The notes below the pieces were generated by a model. That model did not search any database and had not been told where the DNA came from. It was given only the letters and a program-made list of their open reading frames with translations. Below are positions 55,208 through 63,368 of a DNA stretch of 64,000 nt, piece after piece. This DNA is from Serinibacter arcticus. Its GTDB lineage: Bacteria; Actinomycetota; Actinomycetes; Actinomycetales; Beutenbergiaceae. How positions within the stretch are numbered: the stretch's first letter is position 1; every line of letters begins with the position of its first letter. The translations under genes and the position numbers were made by a program. Location: NCBI RefSeq assembly GCF_003121705.1, contig NZ_PYHR01000002.1:930001-994000 (forward strand), read 5' to 3'.

Positions 55208-55231
55208 AGGACATGGCGTCGGGATTGTCGA
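55203..55231 (-). promoter_or_regulatory. Candidate promoter of the LysM gene
   Basis: Minus strand TCGACA (55231-55226), 17-bp spacer, TACTGT (55208-55203). The -10 shares bases with the lexA -10, so the two divergent promoters overlap. Confidence 0.55.
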
Positions 55232-55432
55232 CACTCCGGTTCGAACACGTGTCGCACCTGGAGCGGTCGGTAGTCGTACGCTTGTCCTACGAGCAGCACA
55301 CCACCGACCACTGACATCGACGCCGGGGGCCGGGGCGACCACCGGTCAGCCCGACCTCGTCGGCCGGGACGGAACGAGTGGTCGGGCGGCACCACAGCAG
55401 GCGCAGACCAGGAATCGACGAGGGAGACAGAG

Positions 55433-56182
55433 ATGGCGACGCGGGACCCCCGAGTGCTGACCGTGCGGCAGCGAGCGGTGCTGGAGGTGATCAGGACGTC
55501 GGTCGCCGAGCGCGGCTACCCGCCGAGCATGCGGGAGATCGGCGTGTCCGTCGGACTGACCTCGCCCTCCAGCGTCAAGCACCAGCTGCAGCAGCTGGAG
55601 GACAAGGGCTACCTCCGCCGCGATCCGAACCGCCCGCGCGCCATGGAGGTCGTCTCCGAGCCCCCCGTGATCTCGGCGGCGCCGGGGCTGACGCCGCGCA
55701 GCGACGCGGCCGCTCTCGCCGCCAGCACGCCCGACCCCGGTCCCGACCGCGGCCGGGACGACGTGGCGGGCCGCGCCGTCGTCATGCTCCCGGAGCCGAG
55801 CGACGCCGACACCAGCTACGTCCCGCTCGTCGGCCGGATCGCGGCCGGCGGCCCGATCCTCGCCGAGCAGGCCGTCGAGGACGTCTTCCCGCTGCCGCGC
55901 CGCCTCGTCGGCGACGGTGACCTGTTCCTGCTCCAAGTCGTCGGCGAGTCGATGATCGACGCCGCCATCTGCGACGGCGACTGGGTCGTCGTCCGCCGCC
56001 AGAACGTCGCCGAGAACGGCGAGATCGTCGCCGCGATGATCGACGGCGAGGCCACGGTCAAGACGTTCAAGCGCACGCCCGACGCGCTGTGGCTGCTGCC
56101 GGCCAACCCCGCCTTCTCCCCCATCGACGGGCGCAGCGCCGAGATCCTCGGCCGCGTCGTCACGGTCCTGCGCCGGATCTGA
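55433..56182 (+). CDS. lexA: LexA repressor
   Basis: 249 residues. Winged HTH (about 8-72: [40 protein letters not shown]), a linker of about 50 residues, and the self-cleaving domain: cleavage site Ala138-Gly139 in [10 protein letters not shown], Ser173 in GESMIDAAI and Lys210 in ATVKTF. Represses SOS genes until RecA filaments trigger cleavage. AGGGAGACAGAG precedes the ATG. Divergent from the LysM gene. Confidence 0.98.
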   Translation: MATRDPRVLTVRQRAVLEVIRTSVAERGYPPSMREIGVSVGLTSPSSVKHQLQQLEDKGYLRRDPNRPRAMEVVSEPPVISAAPGLTPRSDAAALAASTPDPGPDRGRDDVAGRAVVMLPEPSDADTSYVPLVGRIAAGGPILAEQAVEDVFPLPRRLVGDGDLFLLQVVGESMIDAAICDGDWVVVRRQNVAENGEIVAAMIDGEATVKTFKRTPDALWLLPANPAFSPIDGRSAEILGRVVTVLRRI

Positions 56183-56194
56183 TCCACCCTCCCC

Positions 56195-56240
56195 ACGACG
56201 ACGGCGCCCCCACCCGCGAGGGTGGGGGCGCCGTCGTCGT
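56195..56240. terminator. Bidirectional terminator between lexA and ldh
   Basis: 21-bp perfect stem (core ggcgcccccaccc / gggtgggggcgcc) with GCGA loop, 12 bp past the lexA stop and 38 bp past the ldh stop. Confidence 0.92.
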
Positions 56241-56278
56241 CCTGGGCTCGCCGTCGCCGATCGGGGACGGGCCGCCGG

Positions 56279-57265
56279 CTAGAAGCCCAGCGAGCGGGCC
56301 GCGTCGCGGATGTGGGTCGCGCTCTCGCGCAGCAGCGTCAGCTCGTGCTGGCTCATCGGGACCCCCAGGCGCTCCCGGGCGCCGCGGGCGTCGACGATCG
56401 TCGGCATGGACAGGCACACGTCGGAGATCCCGAGGAACTCGTCGTCGACGCGGGTGGAGACGGGCAGCACGCGGTGCTCGTTGCGGAGCACGGCCTCGAT
56501 GATGCGGGTGACGGCGAGGCCGACCGCGTAGTTCGTGGCGCCCTTACCCTCGATGATCTTGTAGGCCGCGTGCACGACGTCGTGCCCGATACGACTCCGC
56601 ACCTCCTCCGTGAACAGCGGCGAGCCGCCAGGTCCGCGCCAGTCCAGCAGCGGGACGCCGCCGATGCTCGCCGAGCTCCAGACCGGCACCTCGCTGTCGC
56701 CGTGCTCACCGAGGACGTAGGCGTGGACGTTCTGCACCGCGACGCCGCACTCCTTGGAGATCTCGAACCGCAGCCGCGAGGAGTCCAGCACCGTGCCCGA
56801 ACCGAACACCTGGCTGGACGGCAGCCCGGTGATCTTCTGGGCGGCGTAGGTCACGACGTCGACGGGGTTGGTGACCATCATGTGGATCGCGTTCGGGGCG
56901 ATGTCCACGAGCGTCGGCAGCACCTTCTTCACCAGTCCGACGGTCTTCGCGGCGAGCTCCATCCGCGGCTGACCAGGGTCCTGCTTGGCCCCCGCCGTGA
57001 ACACCACGAGGTCGGCGTCGCGGCAGATCTCGATGTCGTCGCTGCCCTCGATCGTGGCCTGCGAGATGAACTCGATGCCGTGCCCGATGTCGGCGGCCTC
57101 CGCCGTCACCTTCGCCTTGTTGATGTCGTACAGGACGACGCGGCGCGCGGCGCCGCGCACGAGCGCGGCGTAGGCGAGCGTCGCCCCGACGGAACCGGCG
57201 CCGACGATGGCGACCGTGGAGACGGGACGGCCCGTGTAGGGCGGCGGGACGGTGGGTGCGCTCAT
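56279..57265 (-). CDS. ldh: L-lactate dehydrogenase
   Basis: 328 residues: VAIVGAGSVGATLAYA (NAD site), VFTAGAKQDPGQPRMELA (loop with Gln-Pro-Arg specific for lactate), VTNPVDVVTY and LGEHGDSEVPVWSSA (catalytic His). The Gln in the specificity loop favours lactate over malate dehydrogenase. Reduces pyruvate with NADH. TAGGCT is 7 nt and GGGAG a few nt before the ATG. Confidence 0.96.
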   Translation of the reverse strand: MSAPTVPPPYTGRPVSTVAIVGAGSVGATLAYAALVRGAARRVVLYDINKAKVTAEAADIGHGIEFISQATIEGSDDIEICRDADLVVFTAGAKQDPGQPRMELAAKTVGLVKKVLPTLVDIAPNAIHMMVTNPVDVVTYAAQKITGLPSSQVFGSGTVLDSSRLRFEISKECGVAVQNVHAYVLGEHGDSEVPVWSSASIGGVPLLDWRGPGGSPLFTEEVRSRIGHDVVHAAYKIIEGKGATNYAVGLAVTRIIEAVLRNEHRVLPVSTRVDDEFLGISDVCLSMPTIVDARGARERLGVPMSQHELTLLRESATHIRDAARSLGF

Positions 57266-57272
57266 GGCTCCC

Positions 57273-57278
57273 AGCCTA
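57273..57278 (-). promoter_or_regulatory. Candidate -10 hexamer, ldh
   Basis: Minus strand TAGGCT, 7 nt before the ATG; it includes the stop codon (TAG) of the upstream helicase gene. Confidence 0.4.
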
Positions 57279-59267
57279 GGCGTCCGCGGCCGCCGGGACC
57301 TGGGTCGCCTCCTCGGCGAGGCGTCGCAGCGCGGACCGCGCGATCTCGCCGTTCGTCGTGGGCCACATCGGGGGCAGCGAGCGGAGCAGGAACGACCCGT
57401 AGCGGGCCGTGCTGATGCGGGAGTCGAGGATCGCGACGACGCCGCGGTCGCTCGTCGACCGGATCAGCCGTCCGGCGCCCTGCGCGAGCAGCAGCGCGGC
57501 GTGCGCGGCCGACACCGCCAGGAACGCGTTCGCGCCGCGCTTCGCGGCCACCTCCGACCGGGCCTGCACGACCGGGTCGTCCGGCCGCGGGAACGGGATG
57601 CGGTCGATGATCACGAGGCGGTTGGTCAGACCGGCGACGTCGACGCCCTGCCACAGCGACAGCGTCCCGAACAGGCTGGCCTCGGGGTCCTCGCGGAAGG
57701 CACGCACCAGCTCCCCGATCGAGTCCTCGCCCTGGCACATCACCGGCAGGTCGGTGGTCTCACGGACGTGCTCGGCGGCACGCTCGGCGGCTCGTCGCGA
57801 GGAGAACAGACCGAGGCAGCCACCCCGCGAAGCCTCGAGCAGCGCCACGATCTCGGCCAGGGCCTCGGGTCCGCCGCCCCCGGCGGCCGGGGCGGGCAAC
57901 GAGGAGGCGACGTACCTGATGGCCTGCCGCGCGTAGTCGAACGGCGCCGGCACCTCCAGCTCGCGGTAGGCCGAGGCGTCGTGCAGCCCGACGTCGTGGG
58001 CGGCCGGGGTGAACTGACCGCCGATCCGCAGCGTGGCGGACGTCAGGACGACGGAGTGGTCGGTGAATAGGTTCTCGGCGACGAGGCCCGCGACCTCGAG
58101 CGGCGCGACGAACAGCCGCTTCGAGCCGTCGCTGCGCTCGTCGCACCACAGCACGTCCCGGCGCTGGGCGACGTTGTCGGACAGGAGCCGGTCGGCGATC
58201 TCGACCCCGAGGGTGAGGGCCGACCGGGCCATCTGCAGCCCGCCGTCGCCCCCGTCCTTGGCGCCGCCGCCCGACGGCTTGGTCAGGCTCAGCGCCTCGC
58301 GGCACGCGGCGGCCAGGAGCGTCACGACCTCCTGCAGCGCGGGCGTCAGCCCGTCCGGGAGCCGACCGGCGGGCACGGCGATGATCGCGGCGGCGAGGCG
58401 GGCGCCGCACTCCTCCAGCTCCGGCACGAGCACCCCGGCGTGCCGGCGCACCATCCGGGACATCCGCTCGACGCTGGGGCCGCTCAGCTCGGCGGTGGCC
58501 GCCGAGCGCGACCGGCTGGTGAGCTCGTGCGCCTCGTCGACGACGAGCGCGTCGTGCTCGGGCAGCACGCCGGGCGAGCCGGACGCGGCGATCCCGAGCA
58601 TCGCGTGGTTCGTCACGACGACATCGGCCTCGCGCGCCGCGTTCTTGGCGCGCTCGGGGAAGCACTCGGCGAGCATCGGGCAGCGCTGGCCGATGCAGTC
58701 CATCTTGGTGACGGACACCTGGCGCCAGGCGCGGTCGCTGACGCCGGGGACCAGCTCGTCGCGGTCACCGGTCTCGGTGGTGCCGACCCACTCCCGCACC
58801 CGCACGACCTGCGCGCCGAGTCCCTCGTCGGCGTCGGCGCCCGGGTGCTCGGCCGGGGCCTCGACCTCGAACAGGGTGGGTGCCTCGTCGGGGTAGCCGC
58901 CCGAGACCTTGTGCTTGCAGGCGTAGTTGTGCCAGCCCTTGAGCAGGGCGACCTCGGCGCGGCGTGGGAGCGCGCCCTCGAGCGCGCCGGCGACGGCGGG
59001 CAGGTCCTTGGTGAGGATCTGCCGCTGCAGGGCCAGCGTCGCCGTCGAGACGACGACGCGCTCGCCGTGGTGGACGGCGCGGAGCACCGCCGGCACGAGG
59101 TAGGCGAAGGACTTGCCAGTGCCGGTCCCGGCCTCGACCAGGAGCGGCGTGTCGCCCTCCAGCGCCTCGGCGACGGCGCGCGCCATCTCGTGCTGCCCCT
59201 CGCGGCGCTGGCCGCCGCGGTCGGCGACGACCAGGTCCAGCGCGGCGTCGACCCCCAGGTCCGCCAC
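57276..59267 (-). CDS. dinG: DinG-type ATP-dependent DNA helicase (XPD-like)
   Basis: 663 residues: EGQHEMARAVAEAL, Walker A VEAGTGTGKSFAYLVPA (43-59), an Fe-S domain with Cys residues in NYACKHK, CIGQRCPMLAECF, DEAHELTSRSRSA (Walker B), and the C-terminal VIDRIPFPRPDDP and QGAGRLIRS. 5'-3' helicase, probably acting on R-loops or damaged forks. Ends 10 bp before ldh; starts 1 nt after hflX. Confidence 0.9.
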   Translation of the reverse strand: MADLGVDAALDLVVADRGGQRREGQHEMARAVAEALEGDTPLLVEAGTGTGKSFAYLVPAVLRAVHHGERVVVSTATLALQRQILTKDLPAVAGALEGALPRRAEVALLKGWHNYACKHKVSGGYPDEAPTLFEVEAPAEHPGADADEGLGAQVVRVREWVGTTETGDRDELVPGVSDRAWRQVSVTKMDCIGQRCPMLAECFPERAKNAAREADVVVTNHAMLGIAASGSPGVLPEHDALVVDEAHELTSRSRSAATAELSGPSVERMSRMVRRHAGVLVPELEECGARLAAAIIAVPAGRLPDGLTPALQEVVTLLAAACREALSLTKPSGGGAKDGGDGGLQMARSALTLGVEIADRLLSDNVAQRRDVLWCDERSDGSKRLFVAPLEVAGLVAENLFTDHSVVLTSATLRIGGQFTPAAHDVGLHDASAYRELEVPAPFDYARQAIRYVASSLPAPAAGGGGPEALAEIVALLEASRGGCLGLFSSRRAAERAAEHVRETTDLPVMCQGEDSIGELVRAFREDPEASLFGTLSLWQGVDVAGLTNRLVIIDRIPFPRPDDPVVQARSEVAAKRGANAFLAVSAAHAALLLAQGAGRLIRSTSDRGVVAILDSRISTARYGSFLLRSLPPMWPTTNGEIARSALRRLAEEATQVPAAADA

Positions 59268-59268
59268 G

Positions 59269-60768
59269 TCAGCCGACGGCGGCGTCGCGCAGCGCTGCCG
59301 CGAGGCCGGAGTCCACCCGGGCGCGGAGGCGGGTGCCCTGCTCGAGGTGCTCCTCGCCCACGACCTCGCCCGTGGTGTGCGCCTGGCTGACCAGGTCGCC
59401 GCGCGTGTACGGCACGACGACGTCGATGGTCTCCTGCGGACGCGGCAGCAGCTGCGCCACGAGCTCGCGCAGCTCCTCGATCCCCTCGCCCGTGCGGGCG
59501 GAGACGGCCACGGTGTGCTCGGTCGCCGCGTGCAGCCGCGCGAGGGTCTCGGGCTGGGCGATGTCGGCCTTGTTCAGCACGAGGACCTCGACGAGCTCGT
59601 CGACACCGTCGATGTCCGCGAGGACCTCGCGGACGGCGGCGATCTGTCCCTCGGGGTCGGGGTGGGAGGCGTCGACCACGTGCAGCAGCAGATCGGCCTC
59701 GCCGACCTCCTCGAGCGTGGAGCGGAACGCCTCGACGAGCTGGTGCGGAAGGGCCCGGACGAAGCCGACCGTGTCGGCGATCGTGTAGGCGCGGCCGTCG
59801 GGCGTCTCGGCCCGGCGGACCGTCGGGTCGAGCGTCGCGAACAGCGCGTTCTCCACCAGCACGCCGGCGCCGGTGAGGCGGTTCAGCAGCGAGGACTTGC
59901 CGGCGTTGGTGTAGCCGGCGATCGCCACGGCGGGCACGGTCGAGGCGTTGCGGACGGCGCGCTTGGTGACCCGGGCGGGCGCCATCGCGGCGATCTCGCG
60001 GCGCAGCTTCGACATCCGGTTGCGGATGCGGCGGCGGTCGAGCTCGATCTTCGTCTCACCGGGTCCGCGAGAGCCCATGCCCGCGCCGGCGCCGCCGACC
60101 TGGCCACCGGCCTGGCGCGACATCGACTCGCCCCAGCCGCGCAGGCGCGGCAGCAGGTACTCGAGCTGCGCGAGCTCGACCTGGGCCTTGCCCTCCCGCG
60201 ACTTGGCGTGCTGCGCGAAGATGTCGAGGATCAGCGCCGTCCGGTCGACGACCTTGACCTTGACCACGTCCTCGAGCGACCGGCGCTGGGACGGGGCGAG
60301 GTCGCCGTCGATGACGACGGTGTCGGCGCCGCTCGCGGCGACGATCTCGGCGAGCTGGGCCGCCTTGCCCGACCCGAGGTAGGTGCCGGGGTCCGGCGTC
60401 CGCCGCTTCTGCAGCAGGCCGTCCAGCACCTCGGAACCGGCGGTCTCGGCGAGCGCCGAGAGCTCCCGCAGCGAGATCTCGGCGGACTCGGCGTCACCGG
60501 AGTAGAGGCCGACGAGCACGACGCGCTCGAGGCGCAGCTGCCGGTACTCGACCTCGGTGACGTCCTGGAGCTCGGTGGACAGGCCGGCGACGCGGCGCAG
60601 CGCGGCGCGCTCGGCGAGGTCGAGCTGCTCGCCGTCGCTGTCGGAGGGGCCGCCGTCGTCGGACATGACCGCCGTGCCCGCACGGGCGAGGATGCGCTCC
60701 ACGATCCGGCTCGCCTCGTCGCTCGCCGTCGGGTGGTGCTCGGTGGTGTGGTCGTCATGGGTCGTCAT
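59269..60768 (-). CDS. hflX: GTPase HflX
   Basis: 499 residues: GLLQKRRTPDPGTYLGSGKA, the basic helical domain (RGPGETKIELDRRRIRNR), G1 AIAGYTNAGKSSLLNRLTG, DTVGFVRALPHQLVEAF (G3) and LNKADI (G4). Ribosome-splitting GTPase for stalled 70S complexes. It starts the hflX-dinG unit; the promoter region (60769-60885) is shared with the divergent methyltransferase. Confidence 0.97.
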   Translation of the reverse strand: MTTHDDHTTEHHPTASDEASRIVERILARAGTAVMSDDGGPSDSDGEQLDLAERAALRRVAGLSTELQDVTEVEYRQLRLERVVLVGLYSGDAESAEISLRELSALAETAGSEVLDGLLQKRRTPDPGTYLGSGKAAQLAEIVAASGADTVVIDGDLAPSQRRSLEDVVKVKVVDRTALILDIFAQHAKSREGKAQVELAQLEYLLPRLRGWGESMSRQAGGQVGGAGAGMGSRGPGETKIELDRRRIRNRMSKLRREIAAMAPARVTKRAVRNASTVPAVAIAGYTNAGKSSLLNRLTGAGVLVENALFATLDPTVRRAETPDGRAYTIADTVGFVRALPHQLVEAFRSTLEEVGEADLLLHVVDASHPDPEGQIAAVREVLADIDGVDELVEVLVLNKADIAQPETLARLHAATEHTVAVSARTGEGIEELRELVAQLLPRPQETIDVVVPYTRGDLVSQAHTTGEVVGEEHLEQGTRLRARVDSGLAAALRDAAVG

Positions 60769-60872
60769 AGGTGAGACATCGTCCCACGCGCGCCTTCGCG
60801 GGCGAAGGCTTTTGCGCTCAGGGCGGAGGCCGGGGGCGCGCCCGCGCCCTGGGGACAGCTCTCGGCCACGAC

Positions 60873-60878
60873 TATCCT
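60873..60878 (+). promoter_or_regulatory. -10 hexamer of the RsmC-like gene (leaderless)
   Basis: TATCCT, 7 nt before the GTG at 60886, with a poor -35 (GGGACA, 15-bp spacer). No Shine-Dalgarno. Confidence 0.5.
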
Positions 60879-60885
60879 GTCAGGC

Positions 60886-61491
60886 GTGAGTCACGGCGAG
60901 CACTACTTCACCGCCTCCCCCGCCTCCCCCGCCCAGCTGCGCACGATCGACGTGCGTCTGGCCGGACGTGACGTGCGGGTGACGACGGCGCCCGGTGTCT
61001 TCTCGGGCGACCACCTCGACCACGCCACCCGGCTGCTGCTCGAGAAGGTGCCGCCGCCGCCGGCGACGGGCGATCTCCTGGACCTCGGCTGCGGCTGGGG
61101 ACCGATCGCGCTGACGCTGGCGCACGCCGCGCCGCAGGCCCGCGTGTGGGCGGTCGACGTCAACGAGCGCGCGCTGGACCTCACCCGGCGCAACGCCGAG
61201 GCCGACGGCGCGACGAACGTCACCGCCGTCGAGCCGGACGAGGTGCCCGACGACGTGACGTTCGCCGCGATCTGGTCCAACCCCCCGATCCGGATCGGCA
61301 AGCCGGCCGTCCACGCCATGCTCGTGCGGTGGCTGCCGCGCCTGGCGCCCGACGGCGTGGCGCACCTCGTCGTCTCCAAGAACCTCGGCGCCGACTCGCT
61401 CGCGCGCTGGATCACGGCCGAGCTCGGCCTGCCGGTCGAGCGGGTCACCAGCGCCGGCGGGTTCCGGATCCTGCGGGTCACCCGGGCCTGA
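60886..61491 (+). CDS. RsmC-like class I SAM-dependent methyltransferase
   Basis: 201 residues. LLDLGCGWGPIALTLAH (motif I), WAVDVNERALDLTRRNAE (post I) and WSNPPIRIGKPAVH (NPP motif of guanine/adenine N-methyltransferases). Similar to the catalytic half of RsmC (16S m2G1207); stand-alone half-length forms like this are typical of Gram-positives. Convergent with dapF, 6-bp gap. Confidence 0.92.
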   Translation: MSHGEHYFTASPASPAQLRTIDVRLAGRDVRVTTAPGVFSGDHLDHATRLLLEKVPPPPATGDLLDLGCGWGPIALTLAHAAPQARVWAVDVNERALDLTRRNAEADGATNVTAVEPDEVPDDVTFAAIWSNPPIRIGKPAVHAMLVRWLPRLAPDGVAHLVVSKNLGADSLARWITAELGLPVERVTSAGGFRILRVTRA

Positions 61492-61497
61492 CCGGCC

Positions 61498-62415
61498 TCA
61501 GCGCGGCTGGACGTCACCCACGAGCACCGCGGGGCCGCTGAGCGAGACCGCGCGGTCCGGCCCGAGGGCCACCACGAGCGTCCCCCCGGGCACGTGCACG
61601 ATCCAGTCCGACGGCGCCTCGGGTCCGGCCCAGACCTGGGCCGCGAGCGCCGCGGCGCACGCACCGGTGCCGCACGAGAGCGTCTCGCCCACACCGCGCT
61701 CGTGGACGCGCATGCGCAGGACGCCGTAGCGGCGTCCCTCGCGGACGACCTCGCCCTCGGCCCGGACGATCTCGACGTTGGTCCCCCCGGCGGGCACCGG
61801 GTCGACCAGCGGAGCGCCGGTCAGGTCGGCGGCGGCGAGCTCGGCGTCGTCGGCCACGGCGATGACGACGTGCGGGTTGGGCATGGTGATCGACAGCCCG
61901 GGCCGCTGGCCGGCCACCCCGGCGACGGTGACGAGAACGTCGCTGCCGGCGGCCAGCGCGACGTCGCCCCCGGGGACGCCCCAGCGCCCCATGTCGGCCG
62001 TCAGGTCGACCCCGGTGCGGTGGACGCGGAGCGTGCCGGCACGGGTGACGACGTCGAGGTGGCCGCCGTCGGGAAGGACGGCGAGGCCCTCGTCCACGAG
62101 GAACGCGACGAAGACCCGCAGACCGTTGCCGCACATCTCCGAGACGGACCCGTCGGCGTTGCGGTAGTCCATGAACCACTCGGCGTCCGCCCCGGCGGCG
62201 GCCGCGGCCGGCTCCGTCGCGGCGGCGACGCTCGTGCGGACGGCGCGGATGACGCCGTCGGCACCGATCCCCCGGTGGCGGTCGGTGAGCGCGGCGACGT
62301 CGGCCGGTGCCAGCTCCCGCTCCCCCGTCGGGTCGGCGAGCAGGAGGAAGTCGTTGCCGGTGCCGTGCCCCTTCACCAGGCGGGGCCAGCGGGGCGAGGT
62401 GTCGAGGGAGGTCAC
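61498..62415 (-). CDS. dapF: Diaminopimelate epimerase
   Basis: 305 residues: VKGHGTGNDFLLLADP, NADGSVSEMCGNGLRVFVAF (first catalytic Cys) and ETLSCGTGACAAALA (second). Converts LL-DAP to meso-DAP for lysine and, where used, peptidoglycan. GTG start overlaps the restored miaA stop as GTGA. hflX-dapF-miaA clustering matches mycobacteria. Confidence 0.97.
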   Translation of the reverse strand: MTSLDTSPRWPRLVKGHGTGNDFLLLADPTGERELAPADVAALTDRHRGIGADGVIRAVRTSVAAATEPAAAAAGADAEWFMDYRNADGSVSEMCGNGLRVFVAFLVDEGLAVLPDGGHLDVVTRAGTLRVHRTGVDLTADMGRWGVPGGDVALAAGSDVLVTVAGVAGQRPGLSITMPNPHVVIAVADDAELAAADLTGAPLVDPVPAGGTNVEIVRAEGEVVREGRRYGVLRMRVHERGVGETLSCGTGACAAALAAQVWAGPEAPSDWIVHVPGGTLVVALGPDRAVSLSGPAVLVGDVQPR

Positions 62416-63355
62416 CCGTCCAGGCTAACGGCGTCGTGCCCGGGGCGGTCCAGCAGGGCGAGGAGCTCGGACAGCTGCGCCTGCGGCGTCGAGGTCCCGT
62501 CCAGCCACGTGATCCGCGGGTCGCGACGGAACCAGCTGACCTGGCGGCGGGCGACCTGCCGGGTGGCGACCGCGGTGGCCTCGACCGCCTCCGCCGTCGT
62601 CAGCTCACCGGCGAGCACCGCGAGCGCCTGCGAGTAACCCACCGCGCGCGCGGCGGTGACGCCCAGCCCCCGGGCGGCGACGCGCTCGGTCTCGGCGACC
62701 AGGCCGTCGTCGAACATCTGCGCCGCGCGGGCGGCGATGCGCTCGACGAGCACGTCCCGCGGCACGTCCAGGGCGACCTGCACCGCCGGACGGAGGTAGG
62801 TGTACTGCGGCAGGCTCGCCGTGTACGGCCGCCCCGTGATCGCGATGACCTCCAGCGCCCGGACGAGTCGACGCGTGTTGCGGGTCCCGATCCGCTCGGC
62901 CGCCTCGGGGTCGCGGCGCGCGAGCTCGGCGTGCAGCATGCCCGGCCCCTCGACGCGTCCCCGCTCCTCGAGGGCGGCCCGGACCTCGGGGTCGGTCTCG
63001 GGGAAGTCGAGCGCGTCCAGGGTGGCGCGCAGGTAGAGCCCCGAGCCGCCCACGAGGATCGGGACGGCGCCGCGGCCGCCGATCTCGTCGATGAGGGCCC
63101 GTGCCCACTCCTGGTAGGCGGCGACCGAGGCGTCCTGCGTCGGGTCGAGCACGTCGAACAGGTGGTGCGGCACCCCGTGCCGCTCGTCGCCGGGCGTCTT
63201 GGCGGTGCCGATGTCCATGCCGCGGTAGAGCTGCATGGCGTCGGCGTTGACGATCTCGCCGCCGATGCGCTGCGCGAGCGCGATCGCGAGGGCGCTCTTG
63301 CCCGACGCCGTCGGGCCGACGACGGCGATCGTGGGGGGCTGGTCTCCTCGGGCAC
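62412..63355 (-). CDS. miaA: tRNA dimethylallyltransferase, frame broken near the start
   Basis: About 314 residues restored. P-loop IAVVGPTASGKSALAIALA, NADAMQLYRGMDIGTAKTP, HHLFDVLDPTQDASVAAY and the C-terminal AVGYSQALAVLAG, QVSWFRRDPRITWLDG. Prenylates A37 of tRNAs reading UNN codons. The GTG (63353-63355, VPEETSPP) is out of frame with the P-loop; one extra C in the 6-base run 63333-63338 joins them. TAGCGT lies 7 nt upstream of the GTG, supporting this start. Confidence 0.92.
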
Positions 63356-63362
63356 GACCTCG

Positions 63363-63368
63363 ACGCTA
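63363..63368 (-). promoter_or_regulatory. Candidate -10 hexamer, miaA (leaderless)
   Basis: Minus strand TAGCGT, 7 nt before the GTG of miaA; contains the stop codon of the upstream gene. Confidence 0.45.
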
